Assembly (NCBI GenBank): GCA_036735545.1
Contig: DAINOD010000016.1
Location: forward strand, 1-47,183
Origin: Rubrimonas sp036735545
GTDB taxonomy: Bacteria; Pseudomonadota; Alphaproteobacteria; Rhodobacterales; Rhodobacteraceae
Direction: 5' to 3'
DNA length: 47,183 nt
The position numbers and the translations under genes are program-made. Below the pieces are notes generated by a model. That model saw nothing but the letters and a program-made list of their open reading frames with translations, was not told the DNA's origin and did no database searches. This document shows, in pieces, positions 17,010 to 25,447 of this stretch (positions are counted from its first letter, which is position 1; each line of letters opens with the position of its first letter).

Positions 17010-17128
17010 CGGCGACGCTCCCGGCGCGTTTTCCGGACGGACTGCGGGACTTAAGCGACGCAGGGCGCGCGATCAATCGCCGCGTCGCGCACCGGCGCAC
17101 CCGCACGCCCGCCCCGGCCGCGCCGGCG
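17010..17128 (-). promoter_or_regulatory. Structured metA leader with alternative pairings
   Basis: Read on the minus strand, GCGACGC (17088-17082) can pair with GCGTCGC at 17061-17055, enclosing an inner GCGA/TCGC hairpin. It can equally pair with a second GCGTCGC at 17018-17012, which sits between the ribosome-binding site and the metA ATG. The two pairings are mutually exclusive, as in a switch. Alphaproteobacterial metA genes are often preceded by SAM-sensing RNAs, but I could not find the conserved SAM-II core here. In such GC-rich DNA, 7-base repeats can arise by chance. Confidence 0.35.
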
Positions 17129-18073
17129 CTAGCCTTCGAGCCTCAGCTCGTCGATGAGGTCCTGCGGCGGATCGTCAAGCAGCTTGACGGCCTTGAAGGC
17201 GCCCTTCGCCCCGAGACGGCAGGCCGCCAGCGTGCGGCGACCCTTGGCGGTCTCGATGACGAGGTCGATCTGGTCGAGCCCGCTCATGCCCAGCGGCAGG
17301 ATATCGCCCGGCTTCATCGCCGCGAGCCGCGAGAGCGACACCTTCTGGCTCTCGATCACCGCATCGAGGTTCAGCGTGGAGCGCATCACGCTGCGACGCA
17401 GGTGCCGGTCCCACAGGTCGGAGTTCAGCGGCGAGGGCGAGCCGAAATGCTGCATCAGGTCGCTCTTGATCGGATCGACCACCGACAGCGGCAGCACGAG
17501 CTCGAAACAGCCGTTGCGGGTGGATTCGCCCAGCTCGACCCGCTGGTTGATGATCAGCACCTCCGAGCGCTCCGGCGCAATGTTGGCCATCTGCGGCGTG
17601 GTCTCGAAACGCGCGCAGCGGATGGCGCCCAGCGACTTGCCCCGGCAAACCACGGCCACCGCGGCGTCGAAGGCGGCGAACACCGTGTCGGCGAAGCGCC
17701 CGCAGACGGCCATGTCGATCGCGGTCGGCGGACGGTCGGGATAGGAGCTGTCGATGGCCGGATCGCCGCCGAGCGAGAGGTCGATGACGTGGCTCACAAG
17801 CTCCGCGTCCATGTGGAAGGCGGCCGAGTTCGGCACCCCGTCCACGTCGAGCACGCCCAGCAGCGAGGGCGTCGGCAGCCCGCGCAGGTAGCGCCCGGCG
17901 CGGATGACCGCGCTCGCCTCCGTCTTGACGTCGGTCAGCGTGTTGAACAGCGAGCGGATGCGCGCCGCCGTCTCGCGCGCGTGGGTCGCGGCGAGCACGT
18001 TCAGCTTCGGATACGACGAGACCGAGACGGGCGACTGCTCGATCTTGCGCCGCAGCACCGCGTTGCGCGCCAT
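17129..18073 (-). CDS. fliM: Flagellar motor switch protein FliM, divergent
   Basis: 314 residues from the ATG at 18073, which has GGGAG a few bases upstream; an in-frame start at 18148 would add 25 unlikely residues. FliM forms the C-ring of the flagellar motor. The middle CheC-like domain (about residues 30-210) and the C-terminal SpoA/FliN-like domain (about 235-310, with LSRLAAMKPGDILPL and GRRTLAACRLGAKG) are recognisable. The usual N-terminal CheY-binding motif (LSQxEIDALL) is absent; the protein instead begins MARNAVLRRKIEQSPVSV. It is divergent from motB across 131 bases. The identity as FliM rather than another SpoA-domain protein is supported by length and domain order. Confidence 0.85.
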   Translation of the reverse strand: MARNAVLRRKIEQSPVSVSSYPKLNVLAATHARETAARIRSLFNTLTDVKTEASAVIRAGRYLRGLPTPSLLGVLDVDGVPNSAAFHMDAELVSHVIDLSLGGDPAIDSSYPDRPPTAIDMAVCGRFADTVFAAFDAAVAVVCRGKSLGAIRCARFETTPQMANIAPERSEVLIINQRVELGESTRNGCFELVLPLSVVDPIKSDLMQHFGSPSPLNSDLWDRHLRRSVMRSTLNLDAVIESQKVSLSRLAAMKPGDILPLGMSGLDQIDLVIETAKGRRTLAACRLGAKGAFKAVKLLDDPPQDLIDELRLEG

Positions 18074-18126
18074 GCCTCGCTCCCTGTTTCGACCCCCCTC
18101 CCATGCGGCGCCGCAGGTTGCGGGGG

Positions 18127-18161
18127 CGTTAACCGTGGCGCCGGTCATCTTTCGTCAACCG
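18127..18161. promoter_or_regulatory. GTTAACC/GTCAACC repeats in the fliM-motB divergent region
   Basis: The 131-base intergenic region contains GTTAACCG (18128-18135) and GTCAACCG (18154-18161), 26 bases apart. TTAAC resembles a CtrA half-site, and CtrA controls flagellar genes in Rhodobacterales. TTAA is rare in DNA this GC-rich. A full TTAA-N7-TTAA site is not present, so this is a weak candidate. Confidence 0.25.
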
Positions 18162-18204
18162 CGCGCCGGCAACGTCGCGGCCACCGGGACAGGGCGAGGC
18201 GGAC

Positions 18205-19047
18205 GTGGCCGAGAACGCGATCACCATCATCAAGCGCAAGAAGAAGGGCGGCGGGCATGGCCACCATGGCGGCGCATGGAAGGTCGCCTACGCCGACTTC
18301 GTGACCGCGATGATGGCGTTCTTCCTGCTGCTCTGGCTGCTGAGTTCGGCAAGCGACGACACCAAGAAGGGCATCGCGGACTATTTCGACCAGCGCATAC
18401 CGATCATCCAGAGCTCCGGCGGCGGCGACGGGGCGTTCATGGGCGACTCGCTGATCGCGAAGCAGGATCTCGCCCACAGCGGGCGGGAAACGCCGCCCGC
18501 GCCCGCGCCGCCGGCAGGACAGTCCGAGGGCGGCGCCGATGGCGCGGGACAGGGGGAGGCCGAAGCCGAGACCCGCGCGTTGCAGGAGATCGAAAGCGCG
18601 TTCAAGGCGCTCAGCGGCGAGAGCGAGGCGGCCAACCATATGCTGAGCCACATCCGCACCCGGCTGACGCCGGAGGGGCTGGTGATCGAGCTGTTCGACA
18701 AGGACGGCGAGCCGCTGTTCGAGGAGGGCAGTTCGCGGCCGACGCCGATGTTCGAGGCGCTGGTCTCCGTGGTCGCCAGCGTCGCGCGGCTGGTCACCAA
18801 CGACATCGCCCTGACCGGCCACACCGACGCGTCCCCCGACCGGCCTGGCCAGGAGGAATTCGGGTGGCCGCTGTCGTCCGACCGCGCCCACGCCGCGCGG
18901 CGCCTGCTCGGCGCCTCGGGTCTGCCGGCGAGACGGGTCGCCTCGGTCACGGGGCGCGCGGCCTCCCAGCCGATCGTCGAGGACCCCGCCGACCCGCGCA
19001 ACCGCCGGGTCGAGATCACGCTGCTGCGCCGCAACCCGCTGAATTAG
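18205..19047 (+). CDS. motB: Flagellar motor stator protein MotB
   Basis: 280 residues from GTG. MotB with MotA forms the proton-conducting stator anchored to peptidoglycan. A basic N-terminus (KRKKKGGGHGHHGGAWK) is followed by the single transmembrane helix YADFVTAMMAFFLLLWLLSS. Asp31 there is the expected proton-carrying residue. A Pro/Ala/Gly-rich linker (about residues 95-125) leads to the OmpA-like peptidoglycan-binding domain (TGHTDAS, LSSDRAHAARRLL, DPADPRNRRVEI). No motA is adjacent in this window. It opens a plus-strand block with flgE, flgK, flgL and flgI. Confidence 0.93.
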   Translation: MAENAITIIKRKKKGGGHGHHGGAWKVAYADFVTAMMAFFLLLWLLSSASDDTKKGIADYFDQRIPIIQSSGGGDGAFMGDSLIAKQDLAHSGRETPPAPAPPAGQSEGGADGAGQGEAEAETRALQEIESAFKALSGESEAANHMLSHIRTRLTPEGLVIELFDKDGEPLFEEGSSRPTPMFEALVSVVASVARLVTNDIALTGHTDASPDRPGQEEFGWPLSSDRAHAARRLLGASGLPARRVASVTGRAASQPIVEDPADPRNRRVEITLLRRNPLN

Positions 19048-19052
19048 TCGCT

Positions 19053-19105
19053 CGTTAACGTCTGCCGCGCATACAGCCAAGTTGTGTGCGGCGTGTTCTA
19101 GAACA
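19053..19105. promoter_or_regulatory. flgE upstream region: CGTTAACG and a 12-bp perfect palindrome
   Basis: The 69-base motB-flgE gap holds CGTTAACG (19053-19060), a perfect 8-base palindrome containing a CtrA-like TTAAC. It also holds TGTTCTAGAACA (19094-19105), a perfect 12-base palindrome ending at the AGGGA ribosome-binding region, 11 bases before the flgE ATG. Both are candidate protein-binding sites. I could not assign a factor to the second, and no clear -35/-10 pair was found. Confidence 0.4.
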
Positions 19106-19116
19106 GGGAACAAGCA

Positions 19117-20421
19117 ATGGGTATCTCATCGGCTCTCAATGCGGGTGTCATGGGCCTGAACGTCAATGCGAGTAAATTGTCGACGATTTCCGACAATATC
19201 GCGAATTCGGAGACGAAGGGCTACAAGCGCGCCAACGTCGAGTTCTCGTCGCTGGTTCTGACCGAGCGCGCGACGAGTTACGACGCCGGCGGCGTGCGGG
19301 CGACGACCATCCGCGAAGTCGACAACCGCGGCGCGCTCCTGTCCACGCGCAACGCCACCGACCTCGCCATCGGCGGGTCCGGCTTCTTCGCCGTGACCGA
19401 CGCCACGCGGATCGACGAGGCCGACCGCCCGCTCAAGCTCGTGACCACCGGCTCCTTCCGCCCCGACAGCGACGGCGTGCTGCGCACGGCGACCGGCTTC
19501 GTGCTGCTGGGCTTTCCCGCCAACGACAACGGCGTCGTGATCCCGCCCAACCGCGAGAGCGCCGACGGGCTGGTCCCGGTCCGCATCGAGAACCTCGCGC
19601 TGGCCGCCGACCCGACCACCGAACTCAGCGTCGCCGCGAACCTGCCGCGCGCCGACACCCTGCCCGGCGCGACGCCGTCGCCGATCGACCTGCCCGTGCA
19701 GTATTTCGACACCGTGGGCGGCGACGCCACGCTGACGCTGCGCTTCACCTCGCTGACGCCCGCCGAGAACAACTGGCGGCTCGACATCTTCGATGAGAGC
19801 GACCCGGCGACCCCCATCTCGAGCGCGACGCTGGTGTTCAGCAACACCGCCGGAGAGGGCGGCGTGCTGCAGAGCGTCACCGACGCAGCGGCGGGCCTCA
19901 CCCCGCCCCTGACCTACGACCCCGCCACCGGCGTCGTGGAGCTGGCGCTGCCAAACGCCCAGACCATCGAACTGACCATCGGCGCGCTGAACACGCGCAG
20001 CAACCTGCAGCAGCTCGACGCCGGCTTCATCCCCATCTCGATCGACAAGAACGGCTCGCCCGCCTCGACGCTGACCGGCATCTCCATCGACGAGCGGGGT
20101 TTTCTCGATGCGATCTTCGACTCCGGCTTCCGCCGCACGCTCTACCAGATCCCCGTCGCGTCGGTGAACAATCCCAACGGGCTCAAGGCGCTGGACGGAC
20201 AGGCCTTCGCGGTCACGCGCGACAGCGGCCCGGTATACTTCTACGACGCCGGCGACGGGCCCACGGGCTCGGTCGTCTCGTCGGCGCTGGAGGAGTCCAG
20301 CACCGACATCGCCGAGGAGCTCACGCAGCTCATCAAGACCCAGCGCGCCTATTCCTCGAACGCCAAGATCATCCAGACCGTGGATGAAATGCTGCAGGAG
20401 ACGACAAACCTGAAGCGCTGA
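19117..20421 (+). CDS. flgE: Flagellar hook protein FlgE
   Basis: 434 residues. FlgE polymerises into the universal joint between basal body and filament. The N-terminal rod/hook domain is clear: SSALNAGVMGLNVNASKL, SDNIANSETKGYKRANVEF. The flgE basal-body domain spans roughly 85-160 (LAIGGSGFFAVTD). The C-terminal coiled-coil ends SSTDIAEELTQLIKTQRAY, followed by SSNAKIIQTVDEMLQE, as in all axial proteins. The central region is variable and exported. The protein is secreted by the flagellar type III system and has no Sec signal. flgK follows after 38 bases. Confidence 0.93.
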   Translation: MGISSALNAGVMGLNVNASKLSTISDNIANSETKGYKRANVEFSSLVLTERATSYDAGGVRATTIREVDNRGALLSTRNATDLAIGGSGFFAVTDATRIDEADRPLKLVTTGSFRPDSDGVLRTATGFVLLGFPANDNGVVIPPNRESADGLVPVRIENLALAADPTTELSVAANLPRADTLPGATPSPIDLPVQYFDTVGGDATLTLRFTSLTPAENNWRLDIFDESDPATPISSATLVFSNTAGEGGVLQSVTDAAAGLTPPLTYDPATGVVELALPNAQTIELTIGALNTRSNLQQLDAGFIPISIDKNGSPASTLTGISIDERGFLDAIFDSGFRRTLYQIPVASVNNPNGLKALDGQAFAVTRDSGPVYFYDAGDGPTGSVVSSALEESSTDIAEELTQLIKTQRAYSSNAKIIQTVDEMLQETTNLKR

Positions 20422-20459
20422 CGCGGAAGGGCCGCGCGGCGCGTTGATCGGACGACGCC

Positions 20460-21986
20460 ATGAGCATCACGAGCGCCCTCTCGAACGCCTACTCCGGGCT
20501 CGCGGCCAACGCGCGGCTTACGGAGATCGTGTCCCGAAACGTCTCCAGCGCCGGCGTCGACGGCTACGCTGCGCGCGAGCTGACCCCCGGCTCGCGCGTC
20601 ATCGTCGGCGAGGGCGGCGGCGTGATCGTGAACGGGCCGAGCCGCGCCGGCGACGCTTTCGTCACCGCCGAGCGCCGCAAGGCCGACGCCCGCGCCGGCG
20701 CCGATGCGGCGACCGCGGGGGCCGCGCGCGCGCTGGCCGACCTGATCGGCACGCAGGCCGACGGCGACAGCCTCGCCGCCCGCTACGGCGCGCTTGAGGA
20801 CTCGCTGCGAAAGCTCTCCGACAGCCCCGAATCGCCGGTGGTGCGGCAGGAGGCGGCGGACGCGGCGCGGTCCGTCGCGCGCTTCTTCAACGTCGTCAGC
20901 ACCGAGTCCCAGCGCCTGCGCTTCGAGGCGGACGGCGAGATCGCCCGGCAGGTGGCGTCGCTGAACTCGGCGCTGTCCAAGATCGACGAACTGAACAAGC
21001 AGATCTCCTCCGCGCAGGCCGCCGGCCGAGACGCCACGTCGCTGGAGGACGAGCGCGAGCGTCAGATCGACGTCGTGAACGCCATCGTGCCGATCCGCGC
21101 CCAGAAGCGCGAGAACGGCGCGGTCTCGCTCTACACCGAGGGCGGCGGCGTGATGCTCGACGTCAGCCCCGTGCCGCTGTCCTTCACCGCGACCGCCCCC
21201 ATCGCGCCGGAGATGTCGCTGGAGGGGGGCGATCTCTCCAACGTCACGTTCAACGGCCGGGACGCTGCGCCGACCGCGCCGACGAATTCCGGGCTGCTGC
21301 GCGGGGGCACGCTGGAGGCGGCGTTCCGCGCGCGCGACGAGACCATTCCCGGGTTCACCGCCCAACTCGACGCGCTGGCGCGCGACCTGATCGAGCGGTT
21401 CCAGAACCCCGCCGTCGACCCCTCGCTCGACCCCCTCGCCGCGCCCGCCGAGGCCGGCATGTTCGCCGTCGGCCCCTTCGGCGCGGCCTTCGACGGGACC
21501 GCCGCATCCCAGGTCGGGCTCGCGGGGCGCATCGTGCTGAACCCGCTCGCCGACCCCGAGGCGGGCGGCGACGCGGCGCGGATGCGCGACGGCATGGGCT
21601 CGCTGGCGACGCCGCGCTCGGGCGATCCGGCGATCGCGCTGGCTTTCCTCGACGCCTTCACCGGGCTGCGCCAGCCCGCGGCGCCCGTCTCCGCCGCGCC
21701 GCCCAACGCGGCCATCGCCGGCGCCGGCTTCGACGCGCCGCGCAGCGCCGGCGCGCTCGCGGCGCAGGTGGGCGCGATGCGGTCCTCGACGGCGGCGCGG
21801 GCAGAACAGACGGCGGCCTTCGCCCAGGGCGTGGCCGCGACGGCGCAGGAGGCGGACCTGCGCGTCTCCGCCGTCGACACCGACGCAGAGCTGCGCAACC
21901 TGATCGCGCTCGAGAACGCCTATTCGGCGAATGCGCGCGTGATCTCGGCCATCGACCAGATGATGCGCCGCATCCTGGAGATCTGA
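20460..21986 (+). CDS. flgK: Flagellar hook-associated protein FlgK (HAP1)
   Basis: 508 residues. FlgK is the first junction protein between hook and filament. The N-terminus SITSALSNAYSGLAANARL with VSRNVSSAGVDGYAARE and the C-terminus AELRNLIALENAYSANARV followed by ISAIDQMMRRIL are the paired axial-protein helices. Between them is a long coiled-coil (about 80-200) and a variable central domain rich in Ala, Gly and Pro. The gene starts 38 bases after flgE and its stop is separated from flgL by one base, so expression is coupled. Length is within the FlgK range. Confidence 0.9.
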   Translation: MSITSALSNAYSGLAANARLTEIVSRNVSSAGVDGYAARELTPGSRVIVGEGGGVIVNGPSRAGDAFVTAERRKADARAGADAATAGAARALADLIGTQADGDSLAARYGALEDSLRKLSDSPESPVVRQEAADAARSVARFFNVVSTESQRLRFEADGEIARQVASLNSALSKIDELNKQISSAQAAGRDATSLEDERERQIDVVNAIVPIRAQKRENGAVSLYTEGGGVMLDVSPVPLSFTATAPIAPEMSLEGGDLSNVTFNGRDAAPTAPTNSGLLRGGTLEAAFRARDETIPGFTAQLDALARDLIERFQNPAVDPSLDPLAAPAEAGMFAVGPFGAAFDGTAASQVGLAGRIVLNPLADPEAGGDAARMRDGMGSLATPRSGDPAIALAFLDAFTGLRQPAAPVSAAPPNAAIAGAGFDAPRSAGALAAQVGAMRSSTAARAEQTAAFAQGVAATAQEADLRVSAVDTDAELRNLIALENAYSANARVISAIDQMMRRILEI

Positions 21987-21987
21987 G

Positions 21988-23040
21988 ATGACAGCCCCCC
22001 TCGCCTCGCCGGACGTGCTGCGCACGCGAGGGCTCGCCGCCCAGCAGAACCAGGTGAAGACCCAGCTCGACCGGGCGCAGACCGAGCTCACCACCGGCTA
22101 TCGGCTCGACCGCGAGGTCGCCTCCGGCGGCGACGTCTCGCGCATCACGGCCATCGACCGCTCCATCGCCGCCATCGACTCGCGTCTGCCCCTGATCGGG
22201 CTCGCCCGCGAGCGCGCCACCGTCACGCAGGACGCGCTGGAGGCGGTGCAGGCGCTGGCGAAAGACGTCGGGCTCAACCTCGTCAACGACGTGACCGTGG
22301 GCGACGTCGGCACCGCGGTCATTACGGCGCGGGAGGCGCGCGACCGGCTGGAGGCGATGCTGGGCGCGCTGAACGTCACCTTCGCCGGGCGGCCGCTGTT
22401 CGGCGGCGGTCAGGCGGACGTGCTGCCCATGGGCGGAGCGGACGAACTCATCACCTTTGTGCGCACCGCGCTCGACAGCTCCGCCGACATCGCGGACGCG
22501 CTGCTCGCGGTGGACGACTTCTTCGACCCGCCCGACCCGCTGGTGCGCCCCTCCACCTTCCCCGGCCCCGAGACCTACGACGCCGACTTCTTCCGCGGCA
22601 CGGTCGACGCCGTGTCGCCCCCCGTGGAGGTCGCGCCGGGCGAGCGCGTCGCCTACGCCGTGCGCGGCGACGCGGCGGCCATCAAGGACCTCCTGAAGAA
22701 CATGGCCATCGCCGCGGCCACGCAGGACTCCACGTTCTACGCGGCCAACACGCCGGAGCGCACGGAGCTGTTCTCGACCGTCGGCAAGCGGATGATCGAG
22801 GGCGACGGCGACATGGCGACCCTGCGGGCGGAGCTGGGCCTGTCGCAGGCGCGGATCGAGCGCGGCGAGACCCGCGCCACCGCGGAGCGCACGACCCTGA
22901 ACGTGGCGCGCAACGAGATCACCCAGGTCGACCCCTACGAGGCCGCCACCCGCGTCACCGACCTCGAGACGCGGTTGCAGATGATCTACGAGATCACCGC
23001 GCGGCTCTCGAGGCTCTCCTTCGTCAATTTCATGCGTTGA
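21988..23040 (+). CDS. flgL: Flagellar hook-associated protein FlgL (HAP3)
   Basis: 350 residues. FlgL is the second junction protein, on which filament flagellin assembles. The N-terminal region (RGLAAQQNQVKTQLDRAQTE, LTTGYRLDREVASGGDVSRI) and the C-terminal region (ARNEITQVDPYEAATRVTDL, ETRLQMIYEITARLSRLSF) are flagellin-like helices. GLNLVNDVTVGDVGTAVI and ALNVTFAGRPLFGG fit FlgL. It begins one base after the flgK stop, with flgI beginning 9 bases downstream. Confidence 0.88.
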   Translation: MTAPLASPDVLRTRGLAAQQNQVKTQLDRAQTELTTGYRLDREVASGGDVSRITAIDRSIAAIDSRLPLIGLARERATVTQDALEAVQALAKDVGLNLVNDVTVGDVGTAVITAREARDRLEAMLGALNVTFAGRPLFGGGQADVLPMGGADELITFVRTALDSSADIADALLAVDDFFDPPDPLVRPSTFPGPETYDADFFRGTVDAVSPPVEVAPGERVAYAVRGDAAAIKDLLKNMAIAAATQDSTFYAANTPERTELFSTVGKRMIEGDGDMATLRAELGLSQARIERGETRATAERTTLNVARNEITQVDPYEAATRVTDLETRLQMIYEITARLSRLSFVNFMR

Positions 23041-23048
23041 GGAACAGG

Positions 23049-24203
23049 ATGTTCCGCCGTCTCGCCCTCGCCCTCGCCCTCATCGCCGCCCCCGCCGCCG
23101 GCGACGGCGTGCCGGACGGCTACGTCTTTCCGCTCGACATGGAGCGCGACGGCTACGCCATGGCGCGCATCAAGGACCTCGTGGAGTTCGAGGGCGTGCG
23201 CGGCAACGACCTCGTGGGCTACGGGCTCGTCGTCGGGCTCAACGGCACCGGCGACGGCATCCGCAACGCGCCCTTCACGGAGGAAGCGCTCGCCAACCTG
23301 CTGGAGCGGCTGGGCGTCAACGTCTCGGGCGAGCAGTTCCGGCCGCGCAACGTCGCCGCGGTGCTGGTGACCGCGACCCTGCCGCCCTTCGCCCGCGCGG
23401 GCTCGCGCGCCGACGTCACCGTCTCGACCATCGGCGACGCCAAGAGCCTGCTGGGCGGCACGCTGATCATGACGCCGCTGAACGCCGCCGACGGCGACAT
23501 CTACGCGGTGGCGCAGGGCTCCATCATCGCCGGCGGCGTGACGGCCGGCGGCGCGGCCGACACGGTGACGCAGGGGGTCCCGACGGCCGGCTCGATCCCG
23601 GGCGGCGCGCGCATCGAGCGCGAGGTGGCCTTCGCGCTGAACGACCTGCCCAGCTTCCGGCTGGCGATCCGCGACCCCGACTTCACGACGGCCGCCCGCA
23701 TCGAGGCGGCCGTGCGCGAGTCGCTCGGGCCCCGCTCGGCGCGGATGCTCGATTCGGGGACGGTGGAGGTGGACGTCGCCTCCCTGCGCGGGATGACGGC
23801 GGCGCAGGCGATGGCGCGGATCGAGAACATCGCCGTCGCGCCGTCGCAGAAGGCGCGTGTGGTGATCGACCACCGCTCCGGCACCATCGTGCTCGGCTCG
23901 GACGTGCGCATCAACCGCATCGCGGTCAGCCAGGGCAATCTCACGTTGCGCGTCACCGAACAGCCGCTGGTCTCCCAGCCCAACCCGTTCAGCCGGCAGG
24001 GCGAGACCGTGGTGGTGCCCCGCACGGAGGCGGAGATCGAGGAGGAGCCAGGCATCGGGCTCGCCATCGTGCCCGAGGCGGTCACGCTGGCCGATCTGGT
24101 CGCGGGGCTGAACGCGCTGGGGGTCGGGCCGCGGGACATGATCGACATCCTGCGCGCCATCAAGGCCGCGGGCGCCATGCACGCCGAGTTCCTCATCCAG
24201 TAG
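23049..24203 (+). CDS. flgI: Flagellar P-ring protein FlgI
   Basis: 384 residues from the ATG at 23049, which has GAGGA 5 bases upstream; an upstream in-frame TTG at 23037 is less likely. FlgI forms the periplasmic P ring around the flagellar rod. A Sec signal peptide (MFRRLALALALIAAPAAG, cleavage near residue 18-19) leads to the mature protein. Family motifs are RIKDLVEFEGVRGNDLVGYG, LVVGLNGTGDG, GSRADVTVSTIGDAKSLLGG, VVIDHRSGTIVLGSDVRI and DIIDIL-like RDMIDILRAIKAAGAMHAE at the end. It converges with the minus-strand aromatic operon with only 5 bases between stop codons. Confidence 0.95.
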   Translation: MFRRLALALALIAAPAAGDGVPDGYVFPLDMERDGYAMARIKDLVEFEGVRGNDLVGYGLVVGLNGTGDGIRNAPFTEEALANLLERLGVNVSGEQFRPRNVAAVLVTATLPPFARAGSRADVTVSTIGDAKSLLGGTLIMTPLNAADGDIYAVAQGSIIAGGVTAGGAADTVTQGVPTAGSIPGGARIEREVAFALNDLPSFRLAIRDPDFTTAARIEAAVRESLGPRSARMLDSGTVEVDVASLRGMTAAQAMARIENIAVAPSQKARVVIDHRSGTIVLGSDVRINRIAVSQGNLTLRVTEQPLVSQPNPFSRQGETVVVPRTEAEIEEEPGIGLAIVPEAVTLADLVAGLNALGVGPRDMIDILRAIKAAGAMHAEFLIQ

Positions 24204-24208
24204 GGCGT

Positions 24209-25447
24209 CTAGCGCCGGTTGACCTGCTCCGCGGCGAAACCGGCCGTGTGCTGGTAGGCGCCGACGATGGCCTCCAGTTCGCTGCGCGTCGCCACGGCGT
24301 CGAGGTCGTCGAAGCCCTCCGGCGCGCGCGCCTCCACCAGATCGATCACGCGCTCCGGCCCGCCCTTGCGGTTCAGCCGCACGATCTCGGCCGTCGCCGG
24401 CAGCCGCTCGGCCTCGTAGGCGAGGAGCCCCGCCGGCCCCTGCGCCGCCAGCGCCTTGGCCAGCGCCTCCGCGTCGAGGATCGCCTGGCTCGCGCCGTTG
24501 GAGCCCACGGGATACATCGGATGCGCGGCGTCGCCGAGCAGCGTGACCCGGCCGTGGCTCCAGCCCGGCAGGGCGTCGCGATCGCACATCGGGTAGACGT
24601 AGAATTCGGGCGTCTCGCGGATCAGCGCGGCAGGGTCGAGCACCGGCGTCGAGAGCCGCCCCTCGACATGGGGCATGACCTCGGCCAGCGAGCCCCGCTT
24701 CGACCAGTCGTCCTTGTGCGGCGCGGGGTCGCCGTCGCGGCCGATCTTCGCGGCGACGGCCCAGTTGGTCAGGACCTCGCCGGGTCGGTTCTCGTCGAGC
24801 AGGATGGGATAGAGCACGAACTTCGCAGCCATGCCGCCCGCTATGATCATCGAGCGGCCGTCGAGGAAGGCCGGCCGCCAGACCGCGCCGCGCCACAGCG
24901 CGACGCCGTTCCAGCGCGGCGGCCCCTCGTCGGGGAAGAAGGCGCGACGCACGACCGAATGGATGCCGTCCGCGCCCACCAGCACGTCGCCCCGCACGGT
25001 CACGGTCGCGCCCGCGGCGTCGGCGAAGCGCGCCGTCACGCCCCCCTCGTCCTGCTCGAAGCCGACCAGCCGGCGGTCGGTGGCCACCGCGTCGGGGCCC
25101 AGCCGCTCGACCGCGGCGCGGTGCAGCACCCCCTGCAGCTTGCCGCGGTGGATGGAGAACTGCGGCACCGCATAGCCCGCATCCAGCCCGCGCGGCTGGC
25201 GCAGGATCTCCTGGCCGCGGGCGGTCATGTAGATCAGTTCATGGGTGCGTATTCCCACCGCGTCGAGCGCGGGCAAAAGCCCGATGTCGGCCAGCCGAGC
25301 GATGGCGTGGGGCAGGATGTTGACGCCCACGCCCAGTTCGCGCACCTGCGCCGCCTGCTCGAACACGCGGGCCTCGATCCCCGCCGCGTGAAGGCGCAGG
25401 GCCAGCGCCAGCCCGCCGATCCCCCCGCCTGCGATCAGAACTTTCAT
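24209..25447 (-). CDS. PhzS-like FAD-dependent aromatic monooxygenase
   Basis: 412 residues. A class A (single-component) flavoprotein monooxygenase. It has the FAD dinucleotide fold IAGGGIGGLALALRLHAAG at the N-terminus, the DG motif LVGADGIHSVVRRAFF (about 158-173) and the GD motif LLGDAAHPMYPVGSNGASQA (about 301-320). Stretches such as YAVPQFSIHRGKLQ, FLDGRSMIIAGG and ELEAIVGAYQHT resemble the phenazine hydroxylase PhzS more than the gentisate-forming hydroxylases. It is the last gene of the nine-gene operon and overlaps the FMO gene by ATGA. In this context it probably hydroxylates an aromatic acid or its CoA thioester, not a phenazine. Substrate unknown. Confidence 0.8.
   Translation of the reverse strand: MKVLIAGGGIGGLALALRLHAAGIEARVFEQAAQVRELGVGVNILPHAIARLADIGLLPALDAVGIRTHELIYMTARGQEILRQPRGLDAGYAVPQFSIHRGKLQGVLHRAAVERLGPDAVATDRRLVGFEQDEGGVTARFADAAGATVTVRGDVLVGADGIHSVVRRAFFPDEGPPRWNGVALWRGAVWRPAFLDGRSMIIAGGMAAKFVLYPILLDENRPGEVLTNWAVAAKIGRDGDPAPHKDDWSKRGSLAEVMPHVEGRLSTPVLDPAALIRETPEFYVYPMCDRDALPGWSHGRVTLLGDAAHPMYPVGSNGASQAILDAEALAKALAAQGPAGLLAYEAERLPATAEIVRLNRKGGPERVIDLVEARAPEGFDDLDAVATRSELEAIVGAYQHTAGFAAEQVNRR

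Noticed and set aside
17010..17128. A canonical SAM-II riboswitch in front of metA
   Set aside because: The lineage makes it plausible, but the conserved SAM-II core elements could not be recognised; only a generic structured leader is reported.
18205..18300. His/Gly-rich N-terminus of MotB as a novel metal-binding feature
   Set aside because: Basic His/Gly-containing segments before the membrane helix are ordinary in MotB proteins.
24209..25447. A phenazine biosynthesis function for the PhzS-like enzyme
   Set aside because: No phenazine core genes are nearby, and the operon is an aryl-CoA degradation set, so only family resemblance is claimed.
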